Of a stretch of DNA of 64,000 nucleotides, positions 1 to 14,036 are shown piece by piece. The number at the start of each line of letters is the position of its first letter. The stretch's first letter is position 1. A program made the position numbers and the translations under genes. Source of the DNA: Ceratobasidium sp. AG-K (taxonomy: Eukaryota; Basidiomycota; Agaricomycetes; Cantharellales; Ceratobasidiaceae); NCBI GenBank assembly GCA_037039685.1, contig JAWNGF010000002.1, positions 4,712,001 to 4,776,000 of the forward strand, written 5' to 3'. The notes beneath the pieces were generated by a model that was given only the letters and a program-made list of their open reading frames with translations, searched no databases and was not told where the DNA came from.

Positions 1-642
1 GTCGTGTGTCGGAGCGAGGAGAAGGTCTCGACAGTTGAAGTTCGATTGGTTGGGACTCGATCGTCGGAAGACTGCGAGCAACAGATGCGCGTTGCTTGCG
101 GCGTGCTCGGTACACCAGATAGATTCCAGTGCCTAGGATCGCGGCACCGGCCGCACTTCCAACGGTGCCACCGATGACAATCGCTCGCCAATGAGGATCA
201 GATGCTCGTGCGTTGCGTCGAACGACACGGACAGGGGTCGAGCCAACGAGGTCATCCGGATCGGATGTTTGACCGTTTGTAGGACTACGAAATACCAATT
301 AGACAGCCAAAAATGGTTTAATGGAACTAAACTTACGAGATCGCCTTACGCGAAGAGCATATATTGGCCGGCGTTGACATCAATTGAATGCAGCCGCTTA
401 AATTGTGGACATGCGTCCCTGTGGAAGCACTGTGTGCGAGATTGGGGATCAAGGTTTGAGTTTGCATACAAGCCAGCGTCATTGAATTCAAACCTGGAGA
501 CCAGCCCAATCGTCGATGAGAGGGCGAGAAATAGTGAGTGATTAGTTGGCGAATCAGGAACATCCTGGCTGGAGACGCTCCAGGACGCAGTGCCTGATGA
601 GCATGTTAGAAAAAAGCAGACAACGTGTTTTAGTACGGACAA
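1..642 (-). CDS. Putative single-pass membrane protein, cut by left edge
   Basis: Two exons are visible: 642..350, then 284 running off the window edge. The junction (donor GTAAGG at 349, acceptor TAG before 284) restores one frame, whereas read-through meets TAA at once. The protein opens with a hydrophobic N terminus (MSVLKHVVCFFLTC) that looks like a secretion signal. About 100 residues of polar lumenal sequence follow, then a glycine/alanine-rich transmembrane helix starting near IVIGGTVGSAAGAAILGTG, then a basic stop-transfer stretch (YRARRKQR) and a cytosolic tail that continues outside the window. The small-residue helix and short ectodomain resemble fungal SKG6/Mid2-like surface proteins, but no specific family is recognised. 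Role inferred only: plasma-membrane or wall-facing type I protein. Confidence 0.55.
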
Positions 643-2253
643 TTAAGTTGGCCGAAAATCTGTGGCTGGGTTGTGACGAGAATGCAATGCAGGGTTGAAG
701 CTGAAATGGGCTCAAATCTTGCGGTTGCGTCATACAAACAAGGAACGAAATTCAAACGTTGACAGACAACCGAGCGAGAGTGTGGAGGGGATTTTTTGCA
801 TGAAAGGACGTTTCGTCTATCGACCACCCTTGAACGCGAGATGTTGGCATGACTGAAAGTAATAAAGTCAGTTTAGGTATAGTATTGACTTGGAACCCCT
901 TACAAAGCACCAGGCGCGCGCAATCGTGGCTGCGGTTGACACACCGTTCAATGAGCAAGGTCCTCAAACAAAGGTAATGCTGAGCGGGGCTTCTAGTAGA
1001 TGATCGATTTTCAAAGTGTCTACAAGAGTACCAGGATCACGGTTGAGTAAAAAGTGGCATGCCAATTGGCTCACCTGAAACCCAAGGCAACTTGTACATA
1101 TAATATTTTGATATAAAGGAGCATGCAGGAGAGCACAGACCAAAATGAAAGACTAGAAGCTGATATAGTGCAAGGCGACGGGATACAGGAGCCAGTTAGA
1201 GAAGAGGTACATGTCGGGGATGCGGTGGTTAGACTAGCCCAGTTAATGACACAGGCTTCCCACGCAGCGCCAGGCATTTTGTCGGGATTTGTTCAATAGT
1301 CCCGATCAGGCCTGGTCGCGTGTTCCTCGATATTCGTCAAGTCGTAAAGGAGATGCTGGCCGCAAGATTTTCGAGCTCTAGTCCTGCAAATCGTATTGCA
1401 TCACTGTGATTGCCAGGTCAGGTCGGACCCGAGATCCCAAATGGCAGTGTCGAGTTCTATTTCCCATGACCGACTAGGGAAACGACGAGGCGCCCATCTG
1501 CCGCGGCACAGCGCGAACCACCCGCCACGGGTCCTCCTCACGGATCGATCAAGCTTCCGGGTGCCTTGGTCAACGGCGTTACGGTCGTCCGAACCAAAGC
1601 ACCAAGTTATTGTGGGATAGGCGCGCCGATACTTTGCGGGCACACGCCTCATTTCCCAAATTTTAAATGCACCACGACTCATGAGTTACTTTTGCCCACG
1701 CCGTTGATTGGTCTCAAGCGATGAAAATAAAGATATGTCGCCCTGCATAGTAAGGGTAGCTAACAGATCAAAGCGAGTTTCGGCGGGATCTATGTACATA
1801 CACCGTGCCCAAAGATAATTAGGATAGATTTGGCAATTGATGAAATGCAAGCGGGCCCACTCCATTGGGGGCGTGGCGCGTTGGAAGGAAATTACCGACT
1901 ATGGTTTGGATCAATTTTCGTCATCGTGTCCATTGTTCTGGAGCGCCATGTCCGGATTTCGGAATTGTGGCACTTGTCTGGTATCTGACGGCCATTGTCT
2001 CGCCTGATTTTCCTCTCTTGTTGACCACCACCAGGCCCGTGCAGGCGCCGTAGGCCTTGACGCTCGTATTATTATCCAGTTAATGCTCAACGCAGGCGTT
2101 GTCGTTTGCATCATACCAACGTCGTCTGGATAGAGCTTCAGCCATCTCGGATCAACCGCTACCTCCGCCATGCGTGACGATATCCCACATCGCGGTCGAG
2201 CACCACTCTGGCCGACCTCCCTTGCGGCGTACCACGAACCTCCAAACGCCAGC
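643..2253. other. Gene-poor stretch, no supported gene
   Basis: About 1.6 kb between the membrane-protein start and the zinc-finger gene. Open frames here are short, have no domain resemblance and cannot be joined into a convincing spliced model. It holds the upstream regions of both flanking genes. I see no repeat, transposon remnant or RNA gene. Confidence 0.4.
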
Positions 2254-4242
2254 ATGCAGAGCGCCTCACCACGAGGGGACAGCTTCGAGGGTGAGTAAAA
2301 CCCACACGTTTACGCATTTCACGAACAGATTTGTGGCGCGTTTTAAACCTGGTATTCATTTGAGACCTTGGCCTTCTCACAGCACAACCATCACTTCACA
2401 TGGCGGGGACCTCTGCCCCCGATGTAGCCCGGGATATGCTCTACCCATCACATCTCTTGGGCTCATTTCCACCGACGCTGCAGCAGCCTGTCGTAAGAAG
2501 GCGGGTGATGTACGACCCGTGAGTTCACTTTCTGCGCTCTCCACGATCGCAGTACTCATCACCTGCTTTAGCGTGCGAGATTCGGTTGCATCTTCTTCCC
2601 CAGCAGCTTCCTCGATCCACACGGCGCCCGTCCGCTCATCCAAGACTGAGGATCACAAGCCCCTCCCGCCCACCGACCCTCCCGCCCCCAAGGTCACTAC
2701 CCACCATCTCGCCGTCACCGCCGACCCCAAATCACCATCCCACGACGAGCACAGCACGGTGAGCAGCGGGGTTTTCGCAGCGGTTGACATTGCAAATTGG
2801 TCTGATTGTGTCCCTTTCTGTGCCGAACCGGCTTGTGCCACATCCTTTCCCAAATCAAAGCATATCCGCACTGGAAATGTCCGACAATTATCCCAGCACC
2901 CAGAGAGCCTGGCGACTGAAGGTGTGTTTTGTGGTCATCCGCATGCTTGTTCGTTTCTGAGCTGTCGCTAGAAAATCAGCCTCAGTCGCCTCGATTGTCG
3001 AATGACAACAGCCACATTCCGGTAAATGACCGCATTGAGCTGTCGGCGGTGTCTGGTTCGAACGCCGATGATGAACTTGGCACGGCAGAGGTACGAGCTA
3101 TGGTGCCGGACAGAACAAGGACAGACAGGCTAACTGATCTTGGTAGCGGTCCGAGGTCGCAATCCCGTTTGGTTACAAGAGTGATGGTCGGGACATTGAA
3201 GATTACGACGTTGAACGCTATCGCAACTACGCACCGGGGCTACCAAGTGCCGACAAAGGCAAGGGAAAGGCAATGATCGAACAAGCACCCGCGTTTCGAT
3301 TAGGCAACTTGCTGTCGGACTCCAGCTCGAATGAACCGCACCCGAAGACCACTGCGGAAGACTACGACCGGTACCCCTCTGAATCTTATACTGAACGCGC
3401 ACCCAGCGAGTCGTATACGTTTACTGGCAGGCTCCCTCCCCCGCCGCATATTGGGTCTTCAACTCCTGTCGCGACTCCTGCCACGACTCCCGCTTCGACT
3501 GCCCCTGCTGACGCGCATACAGCAGTCCCTTACCTTGGTATCACAGTATCTCCGCAAGTTATCTTCCTCGCAGGCTTCGGCTATGATTCTAACCCTCTGT
3601 TCACAGCGACATTGATATCAGTCGCTTTTTATCCGCAGATGATTTTGAAAAGTCCGTCCGCGCCAACCCGGGACCGTTCACTGAATTCTCCCTTAGCGCA
3701 TTGGCAGGCGAAATGCCCTCCAACGCGAAGCGCGCTCGCAAGCACGGTTCGACTTCTCAACGTCGTAAAGCCCGTGGTCTGTTTCCTCAGGACAATGTCC
3801 CACTCGCGTACGTATCAATTGGCAACACAAGCCATTTGCTCATTCAGCTGTTTCCAGAATCTCGACGACCACGTCCAAACAGTCGCGCTACCGACCTTCT
3901 GGTGATCGACAGCCAGTGGCCTGTGGGTACAAGGACCCTATTACTCAGATTCAGTGCGACGAGCCGTTCAACCGATCTGTGGAGCTGCGACGACACGTCC
4001 GTGCGGTGCACGTTCCAGCAGAGGCGCTGGCAGTAACGATGGGCCAGCTCACTCGCGAACAAGCGACTCTGCTTCCGGCCGATTGGAAACCTGGTGATGG
4101 CGACGTATTACGACCCAAGTGCTTATGTGGAAAGGAGTTTTCACGTCTCGATGCGCTACGTAGGCACTGGACTGGCGTGCAAGCCGAGGTCATAGACGGA
4201 AAGTGCATTTCCTGCCCGTCCAGTCTCGCGAAAAAGAAGTAG
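2254..4242 (+). CDS. C2H2-like zinc-finger transcription regulator
   Basis: Spliced from about seven exons. Exon 1 is 2254..2290 and exon 2 is 2382..2519; the third starts at 2571. Further coding blocks lie near 2890-3090 and from about 3147 to 3540, and the last two cover about 3622-3809 and 3861-4242. The long N-terminal part is disordered: Pro/Ser/Thr-rich, with runs of ATPATTPAST-like repeats near 3470-3510. A conserved-looking basic segment (SNAKRARKHGSTSQRRKARG) precedes the finger region. The C terminus carries a first finger with Cys-X10-Cys and His-X4-His (ACGYKDPITQIQC then RRHVRAVH) and a second zinc site PKCLCGKEFSRLDALRRH followed by CISC. Probably a nuclear DNA-binding regulator of the type common in Agaricomycetes. 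The exact small exons between 2760 and 2980 are uncertain. Confidence 0.65.
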
Positions 4243-5049
4243 GCTCCTTCAAACACGAAGCGCAACGAGTCAACTGACTTTGATATCAGGGACCACACCG
4301 CATTCGAACAAGGCACCGAAAGTACATATGGGGCGCCCTTGTACTCGTAATCCGGCTACTATTTTTGGACAGCTTTCTTGACTCTTTTTGTTTGTGATTT
4401 GAACTTTGTAACCTCGTGTTAGCTTTTACCCGTCTGGTTAATTCCTTGCGGCCTCGTGTGTCTCATACGACTCGTATACCCTTGTGACGACTGCAGGTTC
4501 TTTCCTGAATCCATGACATTTTTTCACAAATAGTGACAGCCAAGCGATTGTGCCAGATTTGCGAGGCAGCTTGGATCGACCCAATTGCCAGCGCATAGCG
4601 GTGTAGTCCGCGTCATTGTGCGCCTCATCGGGAACTGCTCGACTATTGCGAGTTTCTCACGCATCCAACGCCAAGCCGCGCATATATTGCGCCCACAGGT
4701 GATGGCTCATTCCGGGCTAAGTTGGGTATGGGAATGCCCAGCCAATCTGTAGCTCAGCGGCGTACGTATTACTCCGGACTAGATATGGCGATGACAGGGT
4801 ACCCCACGAAACTCTATCAGTCTCCGGAGCGCATTCGGAAAGAGACTTTGCAGCACCAAAACAGGATGTGGTCCGTGCGTATGTGGGGCGGAGCCAAACA
4901 CGCGCACACTCCAATTTTTGATTTGGTATACACGGGCTTGGGATTGGAGCATTCTTCACCACGACGTCCTTTGGACACCGAACCACTTTTTTCTCATAGA
5001 ACTATATAATCGTACTACTTCACGTATGACTATCAACCAAAATGGCACA
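4243..5049. other. Intergenic: 3' region of zinc-finger gene and DED1 promoter
   Basis: About 800 bp with no domain-bearing frame. Just downstream of the zinc-finger stop, 4360-4440 is T-rich as expected of a 3' UTR. The DED1 side (4990-5049) is A-rich before the start codon. Nothing else stands out. Confidence 0.4.
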
Positions 5050-7099
<2,050 letters not shown>

Positions 7100-7708
7100 T
7101 CCGCCATCTGTCGACTTCCAAACCACTATGCCAACCCCTTTCTATGTTTCTCTCTTTCTCGACAATACACATTCCCCCGATCCGATGTGCTTTGGACCAA
7201 CGACTACGACATGACACGACACGACGCTCGCATTTACGCGCCCTAATCTTCTGGCGCGTTGTAATTGAAATCTCTTCTGGTGATACTGTGTGGGTTTTTG
7301 TGCGCCATTATCTATCATTATTCGTCTTTGCCTATCGATTTATCGCTTCCTAGACGAAAGGGCGCATCCTTTCTACGTTTCTGTTTTATCTCAATCCTGC
7401 ATCGTAGAAATTATTCATCATCTCCACACACGTCACTGTTCTGCCACACATTGCATAGTATTCCGTTTCTGTTCGTCGCTGTACGTTGCATCTGGTGTGG
7501 TTTTTTTCTGGACATCCAGCGAGTTTTGTGTCTACTTGTTTCTTAATCTTCCCTCCCAAAGCATCAAGATTGTGTAGGATGTTAGATTTCCTGTACTCGA
7601 ATCGAATACTTGTGCTAATCCTCTCATGTGGGTACAAAGCAGTTGATGTGCGGTCTAGACAATACAGGCAGTAGTATACATGACGGTCGCAAGTGTGGTC
7701 GTAAATAA
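7100..7708. other. Shared 3' region between DED1 and FYV10
   Basis: Convergent intergenic space. It is strongly T-rich on the plus strand (7120-7560), consistent with the DED1 3' UTR. Short open frames here lack any domain feature and are not treated as genes. Confidence 0.5.
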
Positions 7709-9268
7709 TCATGAGATGTACATCTTCTTTGCCTCGGCCAAAAGAAAAACATCTCCGGTCTTGGGGCACTTGACTTTGCCGCCGCTCTTGGCTGCTTGCT
7801 CGTTGAGTGCCTACAGGGTGGGCGGGTTAATACGATAAGGACCATAACAGGCAAACCCAGGCTCCGTGCCATAGGATGACAGTACGAAGGATTAAACCGG
7901 ACCGGTGCTTACTTTCTGGGAGTACACCTGACCATTTGGCAAACACAACGGCGGATTGTCCTCATCCATGATCTTCCCAGTAATGCGGCAAACGATTACC
8001 GAGTTAACATGATGACTCCACGGAACCTCCTTGGCCAGTGCACCCAACCCATCCGTGTCGCACACTGGACAATCGACATTACGCTGGTTAGGGTCATAGC
8101 ACGCCGGAAGCTTGAGCGACGCCAATCCAGCTGACAAGCCCAATGCGAGTAGTGACGTCGTCGGAATATTGTACAACGCATAAACAGCATGGCGAAAGGT
8201 ACGAATAAGAAATGTCCATCTTTGAGGGCAGTAGAGCTCCTATCAAAGTCAATCAATCTAGCGAGCTTGTTTAAAAGAGGGGCTAGGGGCGTACTCTATA
8301 AGTGGACATGCCCATGGAAGGAGGGCAGACGAGAAGTGCAGCCGCTTGCTTGCATTGTTGTGGGTGGCTTTCGTACCAAGCAATGAGGTATTTCTTCAGG
8401 TAGGCCATGGCTTCTGCGGTCTTGCCTTGTTGAACGATTTCAATGTATTCTTGGAGGCGAAGTTCAAACTCGAGTGAGTTCTGGGGGGGTCATGAGTTGG
8501 AATTAGGCATGGACCATGTGGACGTACCTTCATTTTTTTGAGGGCCGCCTTGTTCTCGCTGCACCAAGCCAGGGCTACCGCACACTTTTGCTCGCGGAGG
8601 GCATCCTCTACTTTACGGATTTCGGCGAACAGTTCCGTGTCCACCAACGTCTACAATCAACTGCTCAGTCGTAACCCCTCTTTTCTTGATCGCCGCCTAC
8701 CTCTAGTCCCTTTTCTCGCGCAAGTGTCAACGCCGTCTCCTCTCTCGAATTTCTCAGTGCCCAATCCACGAGCCATCGGTCCGTGCGGGTATCCGTCCAG
8801 CGAATATAATCCAACTGATCCGTCGTGGCGGCGCTCTCCAAAGTCGACAAGTGATCTAGTCGTTGTTTGAGAGAGGACTGTGTAGGAGCTACATGGTTCG
8901 TTTGAATATCTAGCAACTATTATCGAATAATCAGGCATTGAGCCGTGCGTACCACACGTGTCCACATACCCTCTTTTTAAGGCCCTCCACCCGAGCTATC
9001 ATTCCGTCGAGAACCTTGTTTGTTTCGCCTGGGTCCCGATCATCGAGTCTAGGCTTTGCAAGCTCGGCCGACGCAGACTGAATGGCACCAAATTCACGTT
9101 CGATATGCTTTTGCGAGTTTCGAAAATGCTTGCGGAGAGTCTCGTGCGGAACCTAAGTTAAATCACTGATAAATTAATGAGAGGCGTGATAGAGCGAGTG
9201 CTTACCCTGAGGAAGGGCTGTTCAAACAGGATAGTTCCTTCGACATTTACTTTACTATTCAACGCCAT
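7709..9268 (-). CDS. FYV10: GID/CTLH E3 ubiquitin ligase subunit FYV10 (GID9/MAEA)
   Basis: Catalytic RING-like subunit of the GID complex, which in yeast ubiquitinates gluconeogenic enzymes when glucose returns. Start MALNSKVNVEG at 9268. The exons give a coiled-coil N-terminal region (KHIEREFGAIQSASAELAKP), a CTLH motif (ALREQKCAVALAWCSENKAA then SLEFELRLQEYIEIVQQGK), the CRA region (KYLIAWYESHPQQCKQAAAL, ELYCPQRWTFLIRTFRHAVY) and a RING-like end with YDPNQRNVDCPVCDTDG, SHHVNSVIVCRITGKIM and NPPLCLPNGQVYS. The last exon (KVKCPKTGDVFLLAEAKKMYIS) carries the conserved final K-C-P. As in the family, the zinc site is a degenerate RING. Seven or so exons with 50-nt introns. Divergence, length and motif order all fit MAEA orthologs. 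Confidence 0.92.
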
Positions 9269-9588
9269 GACCGTCAAGAGTCGAATTGACGGCCTTGAGA
9301 ACCCGATTAGACTCGTTCACGTGAGACGCTGAAGTAACCGCCGGCATGACAGCCGCCCTTGCTAGCGCATATTAGCACACAGTTTCAGCCTGCAACGGTG
9401 CCTTTGTGGGGACAACAGGGCCAGCCATGGATAAGAAAATTTGAAAAATGTACAACAACATCCGAGGGAGCATCCCGCAATGTCCAGATGGAGCAGCAGA
9501 GGCCATGCTCCTTTCAGTCGCCCAGGTTTAGCTAGATGTGATACCACAGAAAGTTGAAAAAAAAAGTCCGAATGATGAGTCTACGCCT
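9269..9588. other. Short intergenic region
   Basis: 320 bp between the FYV10 start and the stop of the GATA gene, both on the minus strand. It should hold the FYV10 promoter and the GATA 3' UTR. No gene or repeat seen. Confidence 0.4.
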
Positions 9589-11556
9589 CTATGGAGGGTA
9601 ACCTAGCCCTGGAGCCACGGATGGACCAGCTGTAGGCGGTAAGGTATCATCACTGCCCTGTTCTGTAATCCTGTCTTCTTCGCTTTCCTCCGTCACCCCA
9701 CGGGCCTTTCCTTTCGAGCGAGCTCGCCGAGGGGACTCTCCGGGAGAGAGATTATCCTCTTCTCTGGCACGCTTTTTCATCTGATTCAAGCGTAGGGTTA
9801 GTATGCCTCACGTTTCAACGTTAATCCGACTTACCAACTTGGCATACACCAACCCACAAGCGTTACATAGCGTTCGCGGACCTGAGAAAAAAATTAGAGC
9901 TCGGATTCGGCCGTAAACGGTTGCCTTACCGAGTGGTCCTCGCCTCCACTCTGGCGTTGACGTCGCTTGACAGCTTGCACATTGAGTGGCACCCTTTCGG
10001 TCGCGCTTCTGCCGCATCCTAACGTTAATGACTTCCTCGTGCACCAAATTTTGATGGACACGCGATTGCAGGGTCGGACACACCTTCTTCTTCGTCGGAT
10101 TGCCTTCACTCTTGCCATCCTCATAGTATTGCACAAAAACAGTTCCGGCAGGTGACTCCGGGGCTACGACTCCGGATGAAATCATTTGAGGTGCAAATTC
10201 GCCTGAATACGCATATTGCTCAGCTCTCGTTGGGTCGAGATGCCTAAGACCTTCTACAGCTCGGTGAAGCATATCGTCAACAATAGGCGGTTCAAACGAC
10301 TGGTTTGATGAGTCGGTCGAGGGGGATGGAGAGGCTTGGGAGACGGTGGTGATAATGTGGCGGTAATTGGTCGCAATCTGGGGTGCATGTTAGCTAACAG
10401 TCCAGTGATCGATAGGACACCCACCGATCCATAATTTACCTCGTCAACGCCCCGTATGTGTTGCTCACCGACCGGCCGCTCAGGGGAACTCACTAATGGC
10501 AGTACGCTTGGCGAAGCTAGCGAAGGAGTCTGGACTGTTTCAGGATACGCAATAGTAAGATGAGGCTGCCTAAAGGCCATATACTGGTGACCGTAGGGGC
10601 TCTCAGCGGTGGGCGACCCACTTGACTGAGAGTAGTAGTATGGGTCGCTACGGTATGGACCTGCAAGATGCTGGGTTTGAATATTGTAGGACCCAACGTA
10701 TGACGGCGTGGGATGGGTAGGTTCGGCTGCCTGGACGACGGGGGGGGCGGCTACAGGGTGTGTGTATTGTTGATACGGATAGGGTGCTTGTGCCATATTC
10801 CGTTGCGGTGCTGGCTGAGAGTAGGATACAGAAGGTGCGGGCAAGTATGTCGGTTGCGAATGGTATGGTCCTGGTTGACCATAGTGTTGAGGGGGGGCTT
10901 GGCTGGCTTGTGTAGGTTGATAGCTGCCCGAGTATTCTCCTTCCTGGGGGTGGCCAGAGTCTGCGAGCGTTCCTGAGGCGTTAGCTTTCAGCGCATCCTG
11001 GGTGGCCAATGGCCTGCTACTAACCTGGCAACTGGCTTGGAGTTGGTGCCATCGAGATACCCGTGCCGGGGATAGCTGGATGCGCCGATTCAGATGCAGG
11101 CTAATATGGCCAAAAAAATGGCTATAAATGTGGCGAAGATTCATGGGGCATCGCGAGTGAAACACGGTCGTTTGGTGCATGCCAGCCTGTCTTTGATCGA
11201 TGCTCCTCATCATATAGGATGATGACACTGTACAATCTTACCGGAACAGCGTGGTGGGTTCAACAAAGTGGCGTTTGTAAATGGGGAAGCACTAAGAGCA
11301 ATGTGTCGAACTTACCCGGTTGCCCTGTTTGCACTGGTTCGGTTCTGATTGACGTCAAAAGCAAATATGAGACCTGGAGCTCACCGCGATTGTAAAGGAG
11401 AATTAGCATTGTCTGGTCCTGTAGCTTCATCTCGTGCCCATGCCAAACAGAAAGCTCAAGCGATAAAATCCAGTGATCCGGGCCGTGCCCTGATGGTGCC
11501 ACGAGGATGGCCCTAGCCTGAGCTTGCGAGCAACCAACCCCTAGGCCGAACCGTAG
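9589..11556 (-). CDS. GATA-type zinc-finger transcription factor (5' end incomplete)
   Basis: The DNA-binding finger is CASCQATSTPEWRRGPLG joined by splicing to PRTLCNACGLVYAKL: Cys-X2-Cys-X18-Cys-X2-Cys, followed by a basic tail (MKKRAREE), closest in style to the NsdD/SUB-1 group. A Gln/Pro/Tyr-rich activation-like region (about 10440-10970) precedes it. Upstream small exons splice in phase: PASESAHPAIPGTG, RSIDQRQAGMHQTT, CFPIYKRHFVEPTTLF, EPNQCKQGNR, and an ordered block of about 55 residues containing APSGHGPDHWILSLELSVWH and ending LILLYNR, which I do not recognise. That block begins at an acceptor before 11556, so at least one more exon lies upstream; candidates between 11560 and 11960 were not resolved. 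Nuclear regulator; target pathway unknown. C terminus is acidic and Ser-rich (SEEDRITEQGSDD). Confidence 0.8.
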
Positions 11557-12357
11557 CTATACTATCAACAAGTTAGTTCAGTAGCCATTCCATGCACGGA
11601 TCTCGAAACCTGGGCATGATAGGAGAACAAATACGCCCCTCTCTCGGCTTGAGTTTGTCTGCGGTTGTGTACGCCCAGTTGCGAGTGTGACGCTGTCAGA
11701 GCCACCTTTCTAATCGACTGAGCTCCCAGCCAGGAGGGGCGATTGGACAACGTGTCATCGGGTACGCAGGTAAAGTGATCGCGGGCACCAAGACACTGGC
11801 TGTTATAATCGCGCAGTAAAGGTAAATCGCAGTATTGGGCAGCATATATGGACTTAATCCCCAAGCTAGCGGACCGTAAATGACACATCGTATGCCGTTT
11901 AGTAATTGAAAGTTACCGAGGCAACTTCTCTCCTGAAACGGCTTGTCGCCCCGGAGCAATTCTAACGTTTTTCTGCGTGTGTCAAGCTAAGAATACCATG
12001 TAGGGGCTTATTGATAAACCATCAAGTCTTGGTGGCTATGATCGACTAGGAATTTAGCTGGCAAAGTTTATATCGCCCCTTGATATCCTGGGGGCCACTC
12101 TGACTCGTGGAGTCAACACTGTGAGCGTTCAAGAGACTGGGATACTGGGATAGGAGAAAGAACACGAGGCACCCCCTGTGCAAATATGAGAAATCTTGAA
12201 GCAACCTCCGAAGTTTACGAGCAACGTGGCAAAAATGTCTTAAAGTATGCCTGTGTCATCATGGTATGGAATATATAAGAATAGATAAGGTAAATCAGGG
12301 TATGAACGTATTTGCAAAGACAAACTGATTAGGTATGCGAGCCGCGGGGACAAAGCG
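11557..12357. other. Unresolved 5' region of GATA gene plus intergenic
   Basis: Probably contains the first exon(s) and promoter of the GATA gene on the minus strand. One candidate intron is TATAG-terminated at 11557, with a CTAAC branch-like motif about 20 nt before the acceptor. From about 12000 to 12357 nothing coding is visible. Confidence 0.35.
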
Positions 12358-14036
12358 TTAACCTCCGGGGTGTGATCCATGGGTACCCTGGCGCGCGCCC
12401 GCCGTGCCGATACCTCGTCGGGAAGTGGTAAAAGCAGGCACAACGTTGCTATCCTCATCAAAAGAATCATCACCCTCACCATCATCCTCGTCAGACTCGG
12501 CATCGTCTTCCGAGACATCTTGGCTTTGTGGCGCGACTCCGCTTGCGGCTGCTGCCGCTCGCTCCCTGGCCTTACGTCGACGTGCTAGGGTCCTGCGCCT
12601 ATTTTTCACAGCGCGATGCATTGCATCATCGTTACTGTAGAATAGACTGTACTCGCAAAATGGACAAATCCATTCACTTTCCGGTCGAACTAGACTGGGT
12701 CCCAGAGTATCAGGTCCCGGCGCACGCCCTTTCCGGCGAGGTGGAAGGGTGGCGGAAAGAAATTTCAGTGCAAGTGGGCCAAGCGAGTTGCTGGTTTGAG
12801 ATTGGTTATGAGTTGTTGGTGCTGGATGGCCTCCTTGCAATACTCGCGAGGGGACGTAATTCCGAAGATGGTGCGGGTTTGAGGCATTGGCTAGGGCTGA
12901 GCGTTTCTTCTTTTTGGATTTCTTGGATTTCTTGACAACTTTGTTGGCACTGGGTCCGCTGGAGGGAACGAGAACAGGGCTAGACTCGGTCGCTCTCTTC
13001 TCGCGACTGCTAGGGTCACTGGAGAACTTTGATGTCGTTTTCGGAGCCATTTCGGCAGCACTGGTGGCTTGACGAGCCAACTCCATTTGAAACCGTGTCT
13101 TTAGTCCCGCAGCAACCTTTTTGGCTACAATGTACCGTTTGCTAACTGCGGAGCGGTTAGACGTGTCCAACCGAACAGTGCAAAGAGCTACATACTTGGG
13201 CTAGGGATCGAAAAGGTGAATTGACCAGAGAACCAAGGTTCCTGTTGAGGTATAGAGGGTAGGCGACTACAAGGTCGGCGTCGAAACTTCGGACCATAGG
13301 ACCAGGCCCGCAGGAGCTGCTTTGCTGGTGGGCAGGCAACCGGAGCCGATAGAGCAAATTGTAGCGCCAGTGGGCTGACATCGTCACGTATCGCGGCTGC
13401 CATCATCGCCAGACGTGTGTTAAATAGCTCTTTCAAGCGTAGGGTTGCTAGAGTTATGGGCGAGCAAGGCTTTCGGCGGGGTGCAGCTGTTAATTGGAAA
13501 TCCAATTCTCGAGGGTCGAGGCCGGGGCCGGCACCGCCGAAGGCTTTTCCAGACGGATTCATCAGCAATTTCGGAGCGTTTTCGTTATCCAGGTCGTCGT
13601 GGTCCTGCTTGTCGGTCCTTTCATGGGAAGCGGGAGCAACAGTCGCGGCCGGAACTTTTCTCTTTTTGGTATTATTGGGTTGTTGGAGATGATCGGTGTA
13701 ATCGCCATCCCCATCGGCATCGTCCGTGATACGGGGACGAGAGGGAAGCGATGATGGTTTGGTGATAAGACGTGGGTGAGAGGGTGTGGTGTTGAGTTTA
13801 CTCTTGAAATTGTCCGTGCCATTAGTCACAGTGTTTATAGAGCGATGGTGCGGAGGCGCGTAGAAAGTGTTGGTAAGTGAACGACGACCATCGCCTTCAG
13901 AGCTCGGGAAAGATGGTCGTCTACGCTTCGGTAGGGGCTTGACCCGTCGATTGAAGGCAATATCTGAGGTCGACAACGACGAGGCAGAAAACACAGACAT
14001 GGCCGCAATCGCGACTGGTTTGGTGAATCTGCTCAC
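12358..14036 (-). CDS. Conserved-looking protein of unknown function with CPFC motif
   Basis: Two large exons: 14036 to about 13198, and from about 13150 to 12358. The intron has GTATGT, a TCTAAC branch and CGCAG, and joins SPI to SKRYIVAKK in phase. The N half is basic and Ser/Pro-rich, with an ordered stretch near LATLRLKELFNTRLAMMAAA that looks helical. The C half has a lysine block (VVKKSKKSKKKKRS, likely nuclear localisation), then WICPFCEYSLFYSNDDAMHR, which is a single Cys-X2-Cys pair. A very basic helix (RAVKNRRRTLARRRKARERA) and a Asp/Glu-rich acidic run (VSEDDAESDEDDGEGDDSF) follow. The layout suggests a nuclear, nucleic-acid or histone-binding protein, but that is inference. No family is recognised. 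Confidence 0.65.

Noticed and set aside
1401..1682. 93-residue minus-strand open frame
   Set aside because: No start context, domain or splice support; composition is Arg/Trp-rich as expected by chance.
11100..11228. In-frame N-terminal extension of the GATA gene beginning MSSSYMMRS
   Set aside because: The segment contains consensus introns; splicing gives a better phase-consistent path through SIDQRQAGMHQTT and PASESAHPAIPG.
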